From: Amaurobius ferox
Taxonomy: Eukaryota > Arthropoda > Arachnida > Araneae > Amaurobiidae
Direction of reading: 5' to 3'
Assembly: GCA_951213105.1 (NCBI GenBank)
Contig: OX578137.1
Coordinates: 73,776,604-73,840,603 of the forward strand
DNA length: 64,000 nt
The position numbers were made by a program, and so were the translations under genes. Every line of letters begins with the position of its first letter. Position 1 is the first letter of the stretch. Below, in pieces: positions 23,290 through 34,274 of the stretch. The notes beneath the pieces were generated by a model. The model saw only the letters and a list, made by a program, of their open reading frames with translations. It had not been told where the DNA came from and did no database searches.

Positions 23290-24232
23290 TAAAACTTGTA
23301 AATAACATGTTTTTTAAAAAACATAACGTACTTAATTACAACAATTAATTACAACAATTATTTAATTACAACTATTATTACTCTTGTTTGCGTCGGAGAG
23401 AGACAATGTGAGACCATTAGTTAAAATGCTTAAAGTGTATTTAGGACCTGCAATATTATTTGAAGAACGCATACCTTCAAGGCTGTCTTGGCTTGGTCAC
23501 CAGCACGTACTTAATGTCGCTCGTTTTACTGGAATTAACTCGAAGTATTTTTCGCCCACACGTAATTCGCCGATCATATTGTACCGTTGGCTAGGTGTTA
23601 ATATCGAACACTCGTATTTATGTCATTCTCTTAGTCTGTTCTCTGGAAGTATCCTCGTTCTGTTTCTCCGTTCTTATGTCATTCTATTAGTCTACACATC
23701 TATAGTCGTACAGTAACATTCCTATATTATTATTTTTTTAGAAATTCATACCATGTCCATTTCTAAAAATTCATTCATTGTTAATTTTAACAAATCCTCG
23801 TTCTGTATCTCCGTTGTTATGCCATTCTATTATTTCTCACATATCTATAGTCGTATAGTCGTTCTTTCTTAAGTGTAGCATCGTCGTCGTTCTCATGTCG
23901 TTATTTTACTTCTTTGGTTGTAGCTCTTTTGTTTCAGGTCTGAGACTCCTCTTTTGCTCCTATTGGCCGCCTCCATGGCGAAGCCACAATAATCTCCTCC
24001 ATTGGTCAGTTTTTTTATCCAATGCCGTTACTTCACATTTTCTTAAGAGTCATTCGACCCCTTCTGCCTTGACGCCCCTAAATTTATGGTTTTATCTGAC
24101 CTTTGGGTCAACATGCTGTAAACTTTAGCCGTCATTCAGACTGAAGGTATTGTCTGACGTTTCAGACACAATAAATAATGTACATAAAGCTGTTTCACAT
24201 TAACTGGTGTGATATCAATTTCTGGTCTCACA
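23290..24232 (-). repeat. 5' LTR
   Basis: On the minus strand it starts TGTGAGACCAGAAATTG at 24232. Homology with the left LTR ends near 23290-23300, in AATTACAAC repeats. A second TGTGAGACCA copy on the plus strand at 23406 mirrors the start, so the true LTR border might be 23406; the left copy argues for the longer version. The outer half is richer in GC than the element body. Confidence 0.65.
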
Positions 24233-24912
24233 GTCACCATTAAATTTTGCAATAACTTATCCAGCAACAGAAGTTAAAGGATTTTTCTGAAATTAAACGA
24301 ACGAGTAAATCTGTAATTCAGGATAAATAACTGAATTTGTCGTGTCACAGAGTTTTCTACATAACAGATGGTTACAAAATATTCTTACGAATACAGCTGT
24401 TAAAAATAAATGAAAGCAACAATGCAAGCTAAATTTCAGAGAAATTAAACATGATCTGTGAACCAACATTTATCTTGCTAGGTCTATTAGCAACACACAG
24501 TAGTTAAAAGCACTGCAAGAAACAAACAATTTTAATAAATTGAGCTTCTATTGATAACTGATATGGATTAAAAATATCATTTTGGAGAAGGTAGGAGGTC
24601 AACTAAAAATTTCCACATTCGGTTCTGGAAATGTCACTTTCCGTTTAAAAAAAAAATAAATATCTTCTGACTTCACTGAAATTGTGTGCAAAAGAATAAA
24701 GAAAAAATCTTGCCAGTCCCTTCGAGGGTGAAGTGCTTCTTGACACCATATATGAAAGCTTCCTCATGAGTTTATTGTTAGATATGCAACATTGTACCTT
24801 CTTCATTCAATCTTCCTCAACAATTAATAAAGTATTTTCTTATGAACAATAGTAAGGCTGCAATTTTTTACATGGATAACAATTTGATATTGATTTAAAA
24901 AGAGATAATTAT
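24233..24912. other. AT-rich stretch without recognised gene
   Basis: No recognised signal. Confidence 0.4.
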
Positions 24913-25202
24913 TGATTATAAAGCTGAGATTAAACGTTTACATCATCAATTTAACAGCACTTATCAATGAAAATTAATAAAATCTTGGGTTTTTGCGGTG
25001 AAGAAAAAACTTTTAAATAATGTGTATGCTATTTTCTTAAAATTATATCTAACTAATGAACATTTTGATCATATTTTCTATGACTTGCTCATTACTAGAT
25101 CAAAGTAATTTAAATTAAAACTTAATCAATTTAATAATAATGATACGTTTACTAATTCTTATTCTGTGATATCTTTTAAACATCCAATTTATAATTCTAT
25201 AC
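24913..25202 (+). pseudogene. Reverse-transcriptase element, N-terminal fragment (third copy)
   Basis: The plus strand reads HHQFNSTYQ, then (after a stop) KSWVFAVKKKLLNNVYAIF, LTNEHFDHIFYDLLITRSK and SYSVISFKHPIYNS. These are the same words as in the two copies at 36103-42220 and 43860-45911. It contains only the part upstream of the RT domain and has several stops. The match ends at ATTCTATA, directly before a TA microsatellite. It keeps the uninterrupted KSWVFAVKKK junction that the Helitrons disrupt in the copy at 36 kb. Confidence 0.7.
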
Positions 25203-25245
25203 ATTCTCTCTCTATATATATATAAATATATATATATAGTGATCT
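25203..25245. repeat. TC/TA microsatellite
   Basis: CTCTCTCTATATATATATA followed by further TATA words; abuts the end of the retroelement fragment. Confidence 0.7.
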
Positions 25246-25299
25246 TTGTTAGTGTATACATATTAAGTTTCAAATTGGTTTATAATACATTTTTACACA

Positions 25300-25650
25300 T
25301 TATACTCAAATAAATTGATGCAAATAATGAAAAACCATAGCTCAATTTGTGATTAATTTAAAGAATATTTTAACTTATTATTTGCATATATTATCGTTTT
25401 ATATATCAACACTATTATATGTCTTGATAGAACGACATCAATTCCTAAAGTCCTTTGTTCTGCCTTTACAAGTGGTAATTACTTCAACACTCTTACTTTA
25501 CATATATTCTATATCATCAATAATTATTAAAAGCCTTCGTCTGAAGTCATGGGCTTTAAAAAATATCTGCCAAAGGAGGAACATATTCATTACCGGATGG
25601 AAATATAGGATGATATTATTACAATACCCATGACTCTTGACTGATGTTGA
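25300..25650 (-). pseudogene. Exon-like fragment, paralogue A
   Basis: On the minus strand it reads VEVITTCKGRTKDFRN, a stop, then IKTYNSVDI and a stop. This parallels paralogue B, 1.3 kb to the right. Flanking DNA is also similar (GTCCTTTGTTC.. and ACTCTTACTTTAC on the plus strand). It has lost its frame upstream. I do not recognise the protein. A duplicated host exon and a repeat family with a short frame are both possible. Confidence 0.3.
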
Positions 25651-26429
25651 TCTAATCACCCTCGTTAATTAATAAAGTATCTACCTGAGAACGAAAATAA
25701 AATTGTGCATTTTTTTGACATGGAGAACAGTTAGACATTGAATAAAGATGAGATAATTGTATATGCACGAACCATTTCTGATCGAAGAAAATATAGTATA
25801 TAAAAATATACAGTGCTCCCTCTAAAGTCCTTATGTATCTCTTAAACTTTTGATTAAACTGTTTGATTAAACTGAGCTGCAGAAACAGGGAATACCAATA
25901 ATAGAGTGACTATTCTCTATCGATTGAAAATGTTTACCATGCATCTAGTAGTGAATTTATAAAGTTAGATTTTCTTTCCCGAAGTTGTAGCCGGTTTTAT
26001 CTTTACTATGGAAAAATGTGCGCTTCGTACATAACATATACAAAGACGATAAAAAGAAGTTAAATGAAAAACGATAATTAGTCAAAAGTATCATTTATTA
26101 CTGAAATATTTGATGAAAATGGCGAAATAGACTTATGCAAAAATAAAAATTTGAATATTAGGATAATATAAATCTATTTATGATTATCAATTATGCAGAG
26201 AAGAATAAATGTTTTATAAAAATTGAAGGTAAATGACGCAATGCAGTGATAAACTTTTTTCTTTGATCTCATGTTTTTACTCTCTCTTAATATGTGTTAT
26301 GTGCAATACATAAATTTTTTAATACTACATTGAATACGCTTTACTATTTTGTAATTGAAAATGTTCACCTATTTTGCTTTGTTTTTGAGATAGGGATTCT
26401 AACTTCTTCAATTTGCCATTAGAGTGGGT
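25651..26429. other. AT-rich stretch without recognised gene
   Basis: No recognised signal. Confidence 0.4.
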
Positions 26430-26990
26430 ACAAACATTCTCAATCTATAGCACATAGTCGCTTTTCCATTAGTAAATCCTTATATTTACAATTCTAAAAC
26501 ACGTTTTTGGAAATTTAGAGAAATGCATAATCTATGCATGTATCTAAGTAAACGCATGTTACGTTTCCAATAATTCATCTGGAAATTACGAAATATATTT
26601 TTACACATTAGGCTCCAAATGAATTCATGAAAATAATGAAGAAACAGTGAAAAAGTTGTAACTATTTTCAAAAATAGGTCATTAGTTATACTATTTCTTT
26701 TTATATTACACATACTTCATCACATTACATATCAAGATCATTATACGTCTTGATAAAATGGCATTGATTCAAAAAGTCCTTTGTTCGACCTTTAAGAGCA
26801 GTAATGACTTTAGCACTCCTACTTTGCATTTTCCCTCTATCATAATTCATTGTTAAAGGCAGGCATTGAACGTCAAGTGCTTTCGAAGATAACTGCAAAA
26901 GACGCAGCAGATTCATAACAAGGCGGGAGTTTGTGAATAAAATTGTCCATGGATCTTGACTGATATTATTGTCCGTTCATTTTCTAAAAT
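26430..26990 (-). pseudogene. Exon-like fragment, paralogue B
   Basis: Minus-strand frame 26916-26725 reads LTMNYDRGKMQSRSAKVITA, LKGRTKDFLNQC and HFIKTYNDLDM before a stop. It is preceded by TTTTGCAG, which could be a splice acceptor. The parallel with paralogue A (ITxxKGRTKDFxNxCxxIKTYN) shows that the two once shared a reading frame. A further open frame downstream (26713-26486) contains a hydrophobic run, IVTTFSLFLHYFHEF, that could be a membrane helix. No family can be named. Complete gene structure is not visible. Confidence 0.3.
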
Positions 26991-27329
26991 TTGTTAATAT
27001 GAGACAAGCAAAGATTTGCTGGTAGATTCAAAGAAAAGTGGGAAATCAATAATTTTTGACTTTGTAATTTAAAGGTATGTAAATTCTATGGGAGTATTTT
27101 TCCTTTGATTATTTAATTTCCCATTTAGTTGTGATGAAGATTATTTCAATTTCCTTTTATTTTATAACTACATAATAAAATATATAATCTTAAATAATAA
27201 AGGAGGCGTTTATCTGTGCATGTCGTCTGTAGCAAAAACTGGAATTTGAGACAGCGTGAAAATATACTACAAAGGAACTAAAAGTCCACGGACGATGCAC
27301 TTTTTAAAATCGTTATAGTTCTTTACTTA
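26991..27329. other. AT-rich stretch without recognised gene
   Basis: No recognised signal. Confidence 0.35.
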
Positions 27330-27760
27330 TTTTATGTTGTGGCACGATTTTGAGAGATTTTCGGGTAATTTGGTTCTTTAGCGATCTAAAATATGCATTA
27401 TAAAACAGTTTCCATCTTAACATTATTGTAAAGATTAAATGATCCTAACGATCATTGAGCCGAATCTGAATTACAGACGTTCCCAGTTCACGAAAATAAA
27501 AAATGTACTAAAATATATCGAGAACGATTCGTCTTAGAGTAATAGGTTGATTTTATTCGTTTCGTAATCAAAAATGAAATATCAATCAAACATATAGTTA
27601 ATATATTTACACATATTTTATACTTTAGATTTTGACCATCTTTTGGCTATTTTGTTTAAAAAATAGGTTTTTATTTTTTGAATCGTACCAAAATCAGATA
27701 AGCACCAAGATAATCCACAAGTGACTTTTTCGTCCAATTTTGTAAAATCGTGTTTAATAG
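27330..27760 (+). repeat. R1b repeat, 5' part
   Basis: Shares ATATCGAGAACGATT, TTTAGATTTTGACCAT, AATCGTACCAAAATCAGAT and AGCACCAAGATAATCC with the R1b copies at 30376-32170. The CA-rich half is missing: the match is cut at 27755 by the candidate LTR. Confidence 0.55.
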
Positions 27761-28413
27761 TGTGAGACCAGGAGACGTTTAGGCTGTGTTAATGTACGTT
27801 GATTTATGATATCTGCCGATCCAGACAAAGGCCCAGACTCATTGGCACCAGTTTACAATAGCCCGGGCCCGAGAACTCATGAAAGCAATACATAAAGGCG
27901 AGTAAATTATAGGCCTGGTTGGGTCAGACAATATAATGGGATCCAAAGCTGAAACCATGCCGATTGGTTAAAATATTAGCCAATAAAGATGTGTCGCCGC
28001 ATCGACCTGAGGACAACCAATGAGATATGATGGGCGTATCTAGACCTGAAGCGAAACGATGTGCAACAAGCAGAAAATTCAGCAGTTAAGAGTCAGCATT
28101 CAGATAGAGAAGATGTATTCAATAAGATACACGGTGATGAAGAGTCTATATTAAGAAACCTATGTGAAGAGTCACATTCGGAGTCAAAAAAATTGAGGCG
28201 CAGTGCCAAGAGAGTATTTTAGCAGTTAGTATGCAGATATATAAGTATGGTGTAGTAGGCAATATAGTCAGCCTATAGTAAATATTGAGAGGTGATGCAG
28301 CAATGAATGACCCACACTCAGTTCAACGTCTTAAGACAAAAACGAAAGTATGTACTTATCAGCTGTTATAAAATATCATAATGATTTTAGGCAAGTAAAT
28401 GTTTGGTCTCACA
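27761..28413 (+). repeat. Candidate solo LTR
   Basis: A 653-bp block bounded by perfect inverted ends: TGTGAGACCA at 27761 and TGGTCTCACA at 28404-28413. The same terminal words bound the 5' LTR of the element at 19-24 kb, which suggests a related LTR family. The interior is richer in GC than its surroundings and has no open frame. No matching target-site duplication was seen in the flanks, which weakens the call. Confidence 0.5.
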
Positions 28414-29419
28414 CACCCAGTCTCCTCCTTAAATACATATTTATATAGTATTTAATGTAAGTGAATCGTAAATGTATATGTTTTATAAATAATGTTGATT
28501 TTAAAATTTAAAATGGGTGAAGTTAATTGTGTAGTATTATGTTAATATATCTATATTTTAGGAACTCACACAAATATTTATGATGGGTTAAAATGCGGCA
28601 ACAATATAATGCACGGATACGATGTGCGGGCAATTCAATATACGCTCAATTAAATATGTTTCTTAAATGTTAAGTTTATTGTTTTTCCTAACGATGTCCT
28701 AACGTTTTTAACGTTTAACTTTAAGTTTAACGTTTAACTTTAAATTTCTTTCACCACAAATAGTTTTTGAGACGAAACCCTAAAAAGTAGATCTTTCCAA
28801 AATCATTCCAATACTTGCCCTATTTGTTACCATGTACTGTAGAAAAAGTAAAAATTGAATATTTAAAAACATATTAAATACATTTCAATAATGAAAATTT
28901 TGAAATTCGATTCATTTATTTTCTATTTCCCTACTACACAATATACGTTTTAACTTATTATGAATTTACCTTATTATTTTAATGTAAATTTAGGTCTAAT
29001 TATTATTACTTTTCCCACTCTTCATCCTAAAATACATTAAGACCAATTAACAACCAGTCAAATGTCAACGACTCCCGACGTCTTTTCATGGCTCTTTATG
29101 TACTGATAACGACGTCAGAACTCCCACTTTGTCAAGATGGATATGACTGCCGCAATCATAATCGATTATTAAACGCAACCATTAAACGTCAAGGTCTATT
29201 GAACATAACTGCCGACTCAGAGTTAGGTGCGAAATGATAGATATAATTGTTGCATTGTGGGGGATTATTGATTGGTACTGACAATTATTTATAATAATTT
29301 TCATAAAACTTATTACAACCTTTTATTTCACTTTACCTGGTATTTGTCAGTGTGATTCAATTATGTAAGGTCCTTGCTATTCAAGTTCCAATTATCAGAA
29401 TAATATGAAATTTGTTATG
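28414..29419. other. AT-rich stretch without recognised gene
   Basis: A local repeat of TTTAACTTTAA words (GTTTAACTTTAAGTTTAACG) lies at about 28705-28745. Otherwise nothing recognisable. Confidence 0.4.
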
Positions 29420-29835
29420 AATTAATTTGAATTTTTAACCTTATCGGGCTAGCTCCTCTTATACTAGTCATAGGAATGTACTCAATTTGGCGAATTGGCT
29501 CTTAATCCAGAGGAGCTATAAAATCGAAATTTAGTATGCTGTTGTATTTTCCGGTATATTTGAATTCTTTGGATTTTCAACTTTTATCGGGTTAGTCCGT
29601 CTTGGAGCCGCCATAGGAATGTACTCGTTTTCAAAAAAATAATTCAACCGGAGCAGCAAAGAAGTCCAAATTTAGCATGTTGTTGTATTTTGCGGTATAT
29701 TTTAACTCATTGGATATTGAAGCTTATCAGAATAGCCTGTTCTAGGACCGCCATAGAAATGTACTCGTTTTGAGGGAATAACTTAAAAGCCTGAGCAGCT
29801 AGAAAGACCATATTTGGTACTCCGCTGTCATGTAA
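29420..29835 (+). repeat. R4 repeat, three tandem units of ~135 bp
   Basis: Three diverged units each contain a TCATAGGAATGTACTC-like word, GAGCAGC.A.AAA, AATTTAG.ATG.TGTTGTAT and CGGTATATTT. Unit starts are near 29440, 29575 and 29715. A single unit in the opposite orientation lies at 10310-10490. Confidence 0.6.
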
Positions 29836-30375
29836 CATTTGAACAATAAAAATTACCGGATCGTTATTGTTGCATATATTTTTAATAATGTTTCGACGAA
29901 AGTCAATCACCATGGTCAAATGTTGAAACATTTGTTATAAATTTGCATTTATATATGCAATCATACACATTTGTATGTATTTTTATATGCATTTTCCGTC
30001 TAGGAAAATGTTACATGCTGCTCATCGGTTTTGCAATGGGGAATTCAATCTAATATTTAGGTTCATGTAAAGACACTAAAATATAAAACTAAAAAAGTTG
30101 CTACCACACTAAAGGTAACTACAAAACATTCGCATATTCGTATTATTAATATACACTTCTAAACATGTTACACATATATTTTATAATATTAAAAAACATT
30201 AAATTCCCAGTATGTTAAGTATATATTCTATATTTTGTAAAAAAATATCTATATACATGAGCATTTATTAACCCAGTTAAAAGTGACAAAATTTTAGATA
30301 AGTTTTGCGTATTTCGGTTAGTAAAAGGTGCGTATTAAAACAGTCACTTTTATATTGGATCTTTGGACACTATTA
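29836..30375. other. AT-rich stretch without recognised gene
   Basis: A local TATATGCA.TCATACACATTTGTATG-type inverted pattern lies near 29945-29995. Otherwise nothing. Confidence 0.35.
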
Positions 30376-31158
30376 ATAAAAAATCTGATGTGAGCAACAC
30401 ATGACTTTCTCTGCAGACATATTTATGACCACGTTCTCTTTATTTTAATTAAATTCAATTCACTTTTAATTCAATTTTCGTTCTCATTTGGGAACTGGAC
30501 TTATTTTCAAAGGTGGCGTAGAGATAATATGAAAACTTAAATATCTGAAGAACGGCTAGTTCTAGTGTAATGGGGTTCATCTTAGTATTCTCTTCGTTAA
30601 AAATTACGTATAAAACAAGTATATAATGGATATATTTTAGATATATTGAGTATGGATATATTGAGCATACGTAGTTTTTTATTTTAGATTTTGACCATTT
30701 TTGCTGGCCAATTTGCAAAAAAATGCAGATTATTTTTTTCGAATCGTTTCAAAGTCGAATCAGCACCAAGTAACCCAGAAGCGACTTATCTATCGAATTT
30801 TGTGAAATTCGGTCTATTAGTTTTTCAGCTAGAGTGGATACAGGCGTTTGCGGGCCATTTCGAAACAAATGCGGGTAGTTCTTTTATCCCGAGTCGTACC
30901 CAAACCAAACCAGCACCAGATTCCCCCATAAGTGACTTGCTTACCAAATTTTATGAAATTCGGTCAATTAGTTCTTTAGTTAAAGTGAATACAAACTCTG
31001 CACATACACACAGACACACGCACAGACATCAAGCTAAAAATAGTTTTTTCGTTTTCTAGAGGTCTCGAAGCGCGTACATCCATCAAAAACTCGAGTTGCG
31101 ATTTTTGGCATGATTCCAATACTTTCCCTATACATTACCATGTATGGCAGGGAAAGTA
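30376..31158 (+). repeat. Interspersed repeat R1b, copy 1
   Basis: Opens with CTGATGTGAGCAACACATGAC followed by TTTCTC, the same terminal module as R1, but the body differs. The body holds two internal copies of a roughly 120-bp unit (AATCGT..CAAA....A.CAGCACCA...CC..AAG.GACTT). Near the end come a short ACACACAGACAC run (31005-31028), GACATCAAGCTAAAAATAG and a terminal hairpin, CTTTCCCTATACATTACC with TGTATGGCAGGGAAAG. Confidence 0.6.
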
Positions 31159-32170
31159 AAAATCTGATGTGGGCAGCACATGACTTTCTCAACAGAAGTT
31201 AATTCATATTTTCTTTATTTCTTTAATAATTCATTAGATTGAATTTAATTGCACCAAATAACACTAAATTGGCATTTTTCATTCAATTTTTGTTTTTATT
31301 CGGTAATTGGACATTTTTTAGATAGCGGCGTAACAAAAATGCAAGAAATCTCAAATATCTTGAGAACGGTTAGTCCTAAAGTATGATGGAGTGTGTTATA
31401 TTATTTTCCTCGTTAAAAATTGGGTATAAAACAAGAATTTAATTGATACATTTCAGCCTACGTAGTCTTTTTTTTTAGATTTTGTCGATTTTTGCGGGCC
31501 ATTTCGTACAAAAAGGCAGGTTGTTCTTTACCGAATCGTACCAAAATGTAATCAGCACTAGTGTCCACAAGTAACTTATCTACCAAATATTGTGAAATTT
31601 TGTCAATTAGTATTTTAACTAGGCTGGATACATGAAATTTTAGCATGCCATTTCGTAAAAAAAGTCGGGTTTCTTCTTTTCTGAATCGTACTAAATTCTA
31701 ATCAGCACTATAATATCCAACAAAAAACTTATCTACCAAATTTTGTGAAATTTAGTAAATTAGTATTTTAGCTAGAGGGGATAAACGAAATTTTTAAGGG
31801 CCATTTCGCAAAAAAAGGCGGGTTATGTTTTTACGAATTGTACCATAAAATTAATCAGCACCAGGGTCACATCCAAGTGATTTACCTACCAAATTTCATG
31901 AAATTCGGTCCATTAGTTTTTGAGTTAGAGTGGATACATATATTGCACAGACACACAGACACGCAGACAGACACACAGACAGACTCACACACAGACAGAC
32001 AGACACACACGCAGACAGACAGACACACACACAGACGTCACGCTAAAAATGTTTTTTTCGTATTCTAGAGGTCTTGAAACGTGTAGATCCGTCGAAAACT
32101 CGAGTTGGGATTTTCGGCATGATTCCAATACTTTCCCTATACATTACCATTATTGTAGGGAAAGTAAAAA
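31159..32170 (+). repeat. Interspersed repeat R1b, copy 2, directly tandem
   Basis: Begins immediately after copy 1 with CTGATGTGGGCAGCACATGA. It has three internal units containing AATCGTACCAAA or variants and AATCAGCAC. A CA/GACA-rich run lies at 31945-32035, then GACGTCACGCTAAAAATG and the terminal hairpin CTTTCCCTATACATTACC with GTAGGGAAAG. The internal unit number differs from copy 1. Confidence 0.6.
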
Positions 32171-32815
32171 TCATTCAAAATTATGCTCATAGCATTTATT
32201 ACTGAAATTGAATCACATGATTACTTGGTATATGAGGTGATATGATGATTTCTGACCAATGATTGAAAGAAACACTTCTAAAATTCACACAAAGCATTAT
32301 TTAGTGGAAGAAGTGTTTTTTAAGAAAATACCAATAAATTAAATGCATGTACAGATAAAATATCTTTACCTAATTTTTAAAATCTATATTATGAATTACA
32401 TAATCTATTTGAATTTATAAAGTGCAAATTTCAGAGCAATTTGTAAAGTAATTATTTCACAAAATATATATCAAGAAGATTATTAAGTAAAATATACTAT
32501 TTAGAGGAATTTGTAAGCCCTTAAACGTTAGATACCATTATCTAGTTATCATTGAATACATTTAAAACAAGTCATCTAAACATCAAAATTACATTTTTAT
32601 ATTTTGTGCAGATATTATGAAAAATATACAACATTACTCATTTCAAAAAAGCAAATCATACTTTAAATTGAGTTTACCATTTTAGCACATATAGAATTTT
32701 AAGTCCATTTTGTGCTGTGATCAAACGTCATCCATTCTTTAAAATCAATATATTCTTCTTATTTTTCTAATTCAGACCGTCTGATCTATCCGAAGGTGTT
32801 ATGTATACTATCTGG
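32171..32815. other. AT-rich stretch without recognised gene
   Basis: No recognised signal. Confidence 0.4.
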
Positions 32816-33065
32816 ACAGCAAGAACAGTGTCCACCAAATTTAGACCGGAACCCAAGGGGGTGGTAACAGCAGTGGTCGCATCGTCCTTTCCGTAACGCA
32901 TCAAATCTCGGATGGACTTTCGAAACTACAAATTTGACGTGCTTATACTCCAAAAACGAAGATTGTTTGGGGCTGCTCGGGAATTAGCCATTCCGTCCAA
33001 CTGACCTAACGAATGTAGAGCAATTGCAAGGGACGTCCGGGAAAAGCCAGAAACAACAACACACA
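32816..33065 (-). repeat. Decayed SINE-related sequence
   Basis: CCAAATTTAGACCGGAACCC at 32839 matches the 3' end of the SINE unit repeated in the Helitrons, and the order of later words (CTCGGA.GGACTT, TACTCC) fits a diverged minus-strand copy up to about 32952. The tRNA-like head is not preserved. The adjacent 32955-33065 ends in AACAACAACACAC and may be a second SINE tail. Confidence 0.5.
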
Positions 33066-33185
33066 TGGACATACATAAACAATATGCGTATACATACATA
33101 GGCAATATACATATACATACGTAGGCAATATGCATATACATACATAGGCAATATACTATATATTCATACATAGACCAAAAAAAAA
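33066..33185. repeat. Minisatellite, ~30-bp unit
   Basis: Four imperfect units of ACATACATAGGCAATATGCA with small changes between 33066 and 33170. Confidence 0.7.
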
Positions 33186-33473
33186 AATTAGAGGTTGCAG
33201 GGAGACGCAAGCATACCATAAAATGATAGAAAGTAACACTTGCAAAGGTAATTGAGATAAAAAATATTTTTCATAATTTTGTAAAAATAAAAGTTTAAAA
33301 TTACCAAACCAAACTGAAAACAGTGCAAATAATAATAAAAAAAACTTTTATAAGTCAACTCATAAATAGATCAAGGCACCTAATACATTAATTTGGTTTC
33401 TACTCCCGTGAACATGTTTATCCAACACTTTTGGGGATTTTAAATTACTTAACAAAATTACGAATTTTTTAAA

Positions 33474-33700
33474 GAGGGTGTGGGATACCCAGTGGTTAGA
33501 GCTCAGGTATTGCACTTGGACGACTCCAGTTTGGTTCTCGGCTCTACCTAAACCCTAAACAGTAACTGCATTCGCGCGGAGTATTGGCATGTTAAATATA
33601 TGGGTCCGTAAGACGTTCCGAGATTATGGTGGTAGGGGAAGGATGTTACTGTCCATATGGATTCCATCCCTACTGGGTTCCGGTTTACATTGGGTGGCAC
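33474..33700 (+). repeat. SINE, free copy of the Helitron-borne unit
   Basis: The head reads CCCAGTGGTTAGAGCTCAGG (A-box region, 33489-33508) with a degenerate B box GGTTCTCGGCT near 33533. The body then gives GTTAAATATATGGGTCCGTA, GGTGGTAGGGGAAGGATG and CTGGGTTCCGGTTTACATTG. The Helitron units on their minus strand read the same in the same order. It is therefore a stand-alone copy of the same tRNA-derived family, diverged. Confidence 0.7.
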
Positions 33701-34274
33701 TTTCCAACCATCCAAACATATACCATCCAGCAGATGGGTAGGAAGGATAGTATGGGTCAAAGAGGAATTATTAAAGGAACACGCACACATACATATATAT
33801 ACAGGGGGTGAAGTAAAGTCCTTATAAGACCAGCAACTTTGAAATGGTTGATTATAGACACATACTTTCAATGAGAAAAAGTATGTATATGATGTGTAGA
33901 TGTTTGATATGTCTTGGATTCGATAAGGTACCGTATAATTATGGAAATACGGCATCGCAATTTTTCTATGTAGTACAATTTTTCTACGAAGTGCTGTAGC
34001 TAACAAGTACACCAAAGCAAATTCCATGCTTTTCAGTGAGTCGCTGAGATATGTAAAGGTAAATGTCATGATTTCCACCACATTACCTACCCAAGCTTTG
34101 GCGGCAAAAGCGCTCATTTAGGGGACCGTCTATGAGATACACATAGTTAAATGACGATCCCGTGTGTTGTATAGCGAATAAAAATGGAAACCCTTAATGA
34201 AATAAAGGATGTAAAGTACAATCCATAAGCATCCACGGAACAAACACACGCAGATAGATACAGTTATGAGCGAT

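Larger units (their letters stand above)
19255..24232 (-). mobile_element. Non-autonomous Gypsy-type LTR retrotransposon
   Basis: Two long direct repeats (about 19255-19775 and 23290-24232) flank gag and accessory reading frames on the minus strand. There is no protease DTG, no RT YxDD, no RNase H and no integrase HHCC or DDE motif anywhere between. The element therefore depended on enzymes from elsewhere, or lost them by deletion. The downstream (left) LTR lacks about 440 bp of its start, which suggests one deletion from the pol region into the 3' LTR. Gypsy affiliation is inferred from the gag pattern and the TGTGAGACC LTR end. Confidence 0.65.

Noticed and set aside
33066..33170. CRISPR-like array of spaced repeats
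   Set aside because: The spacers are not unique; it is a 30-bp minisatellite in a eukaryotic context.
33548..34117. A 189-codon minus-strand open frame
   Set aside because: It crosses the end of the transposon and the SINE; its peptide has no motif and the DNA is explained by these two repeats.
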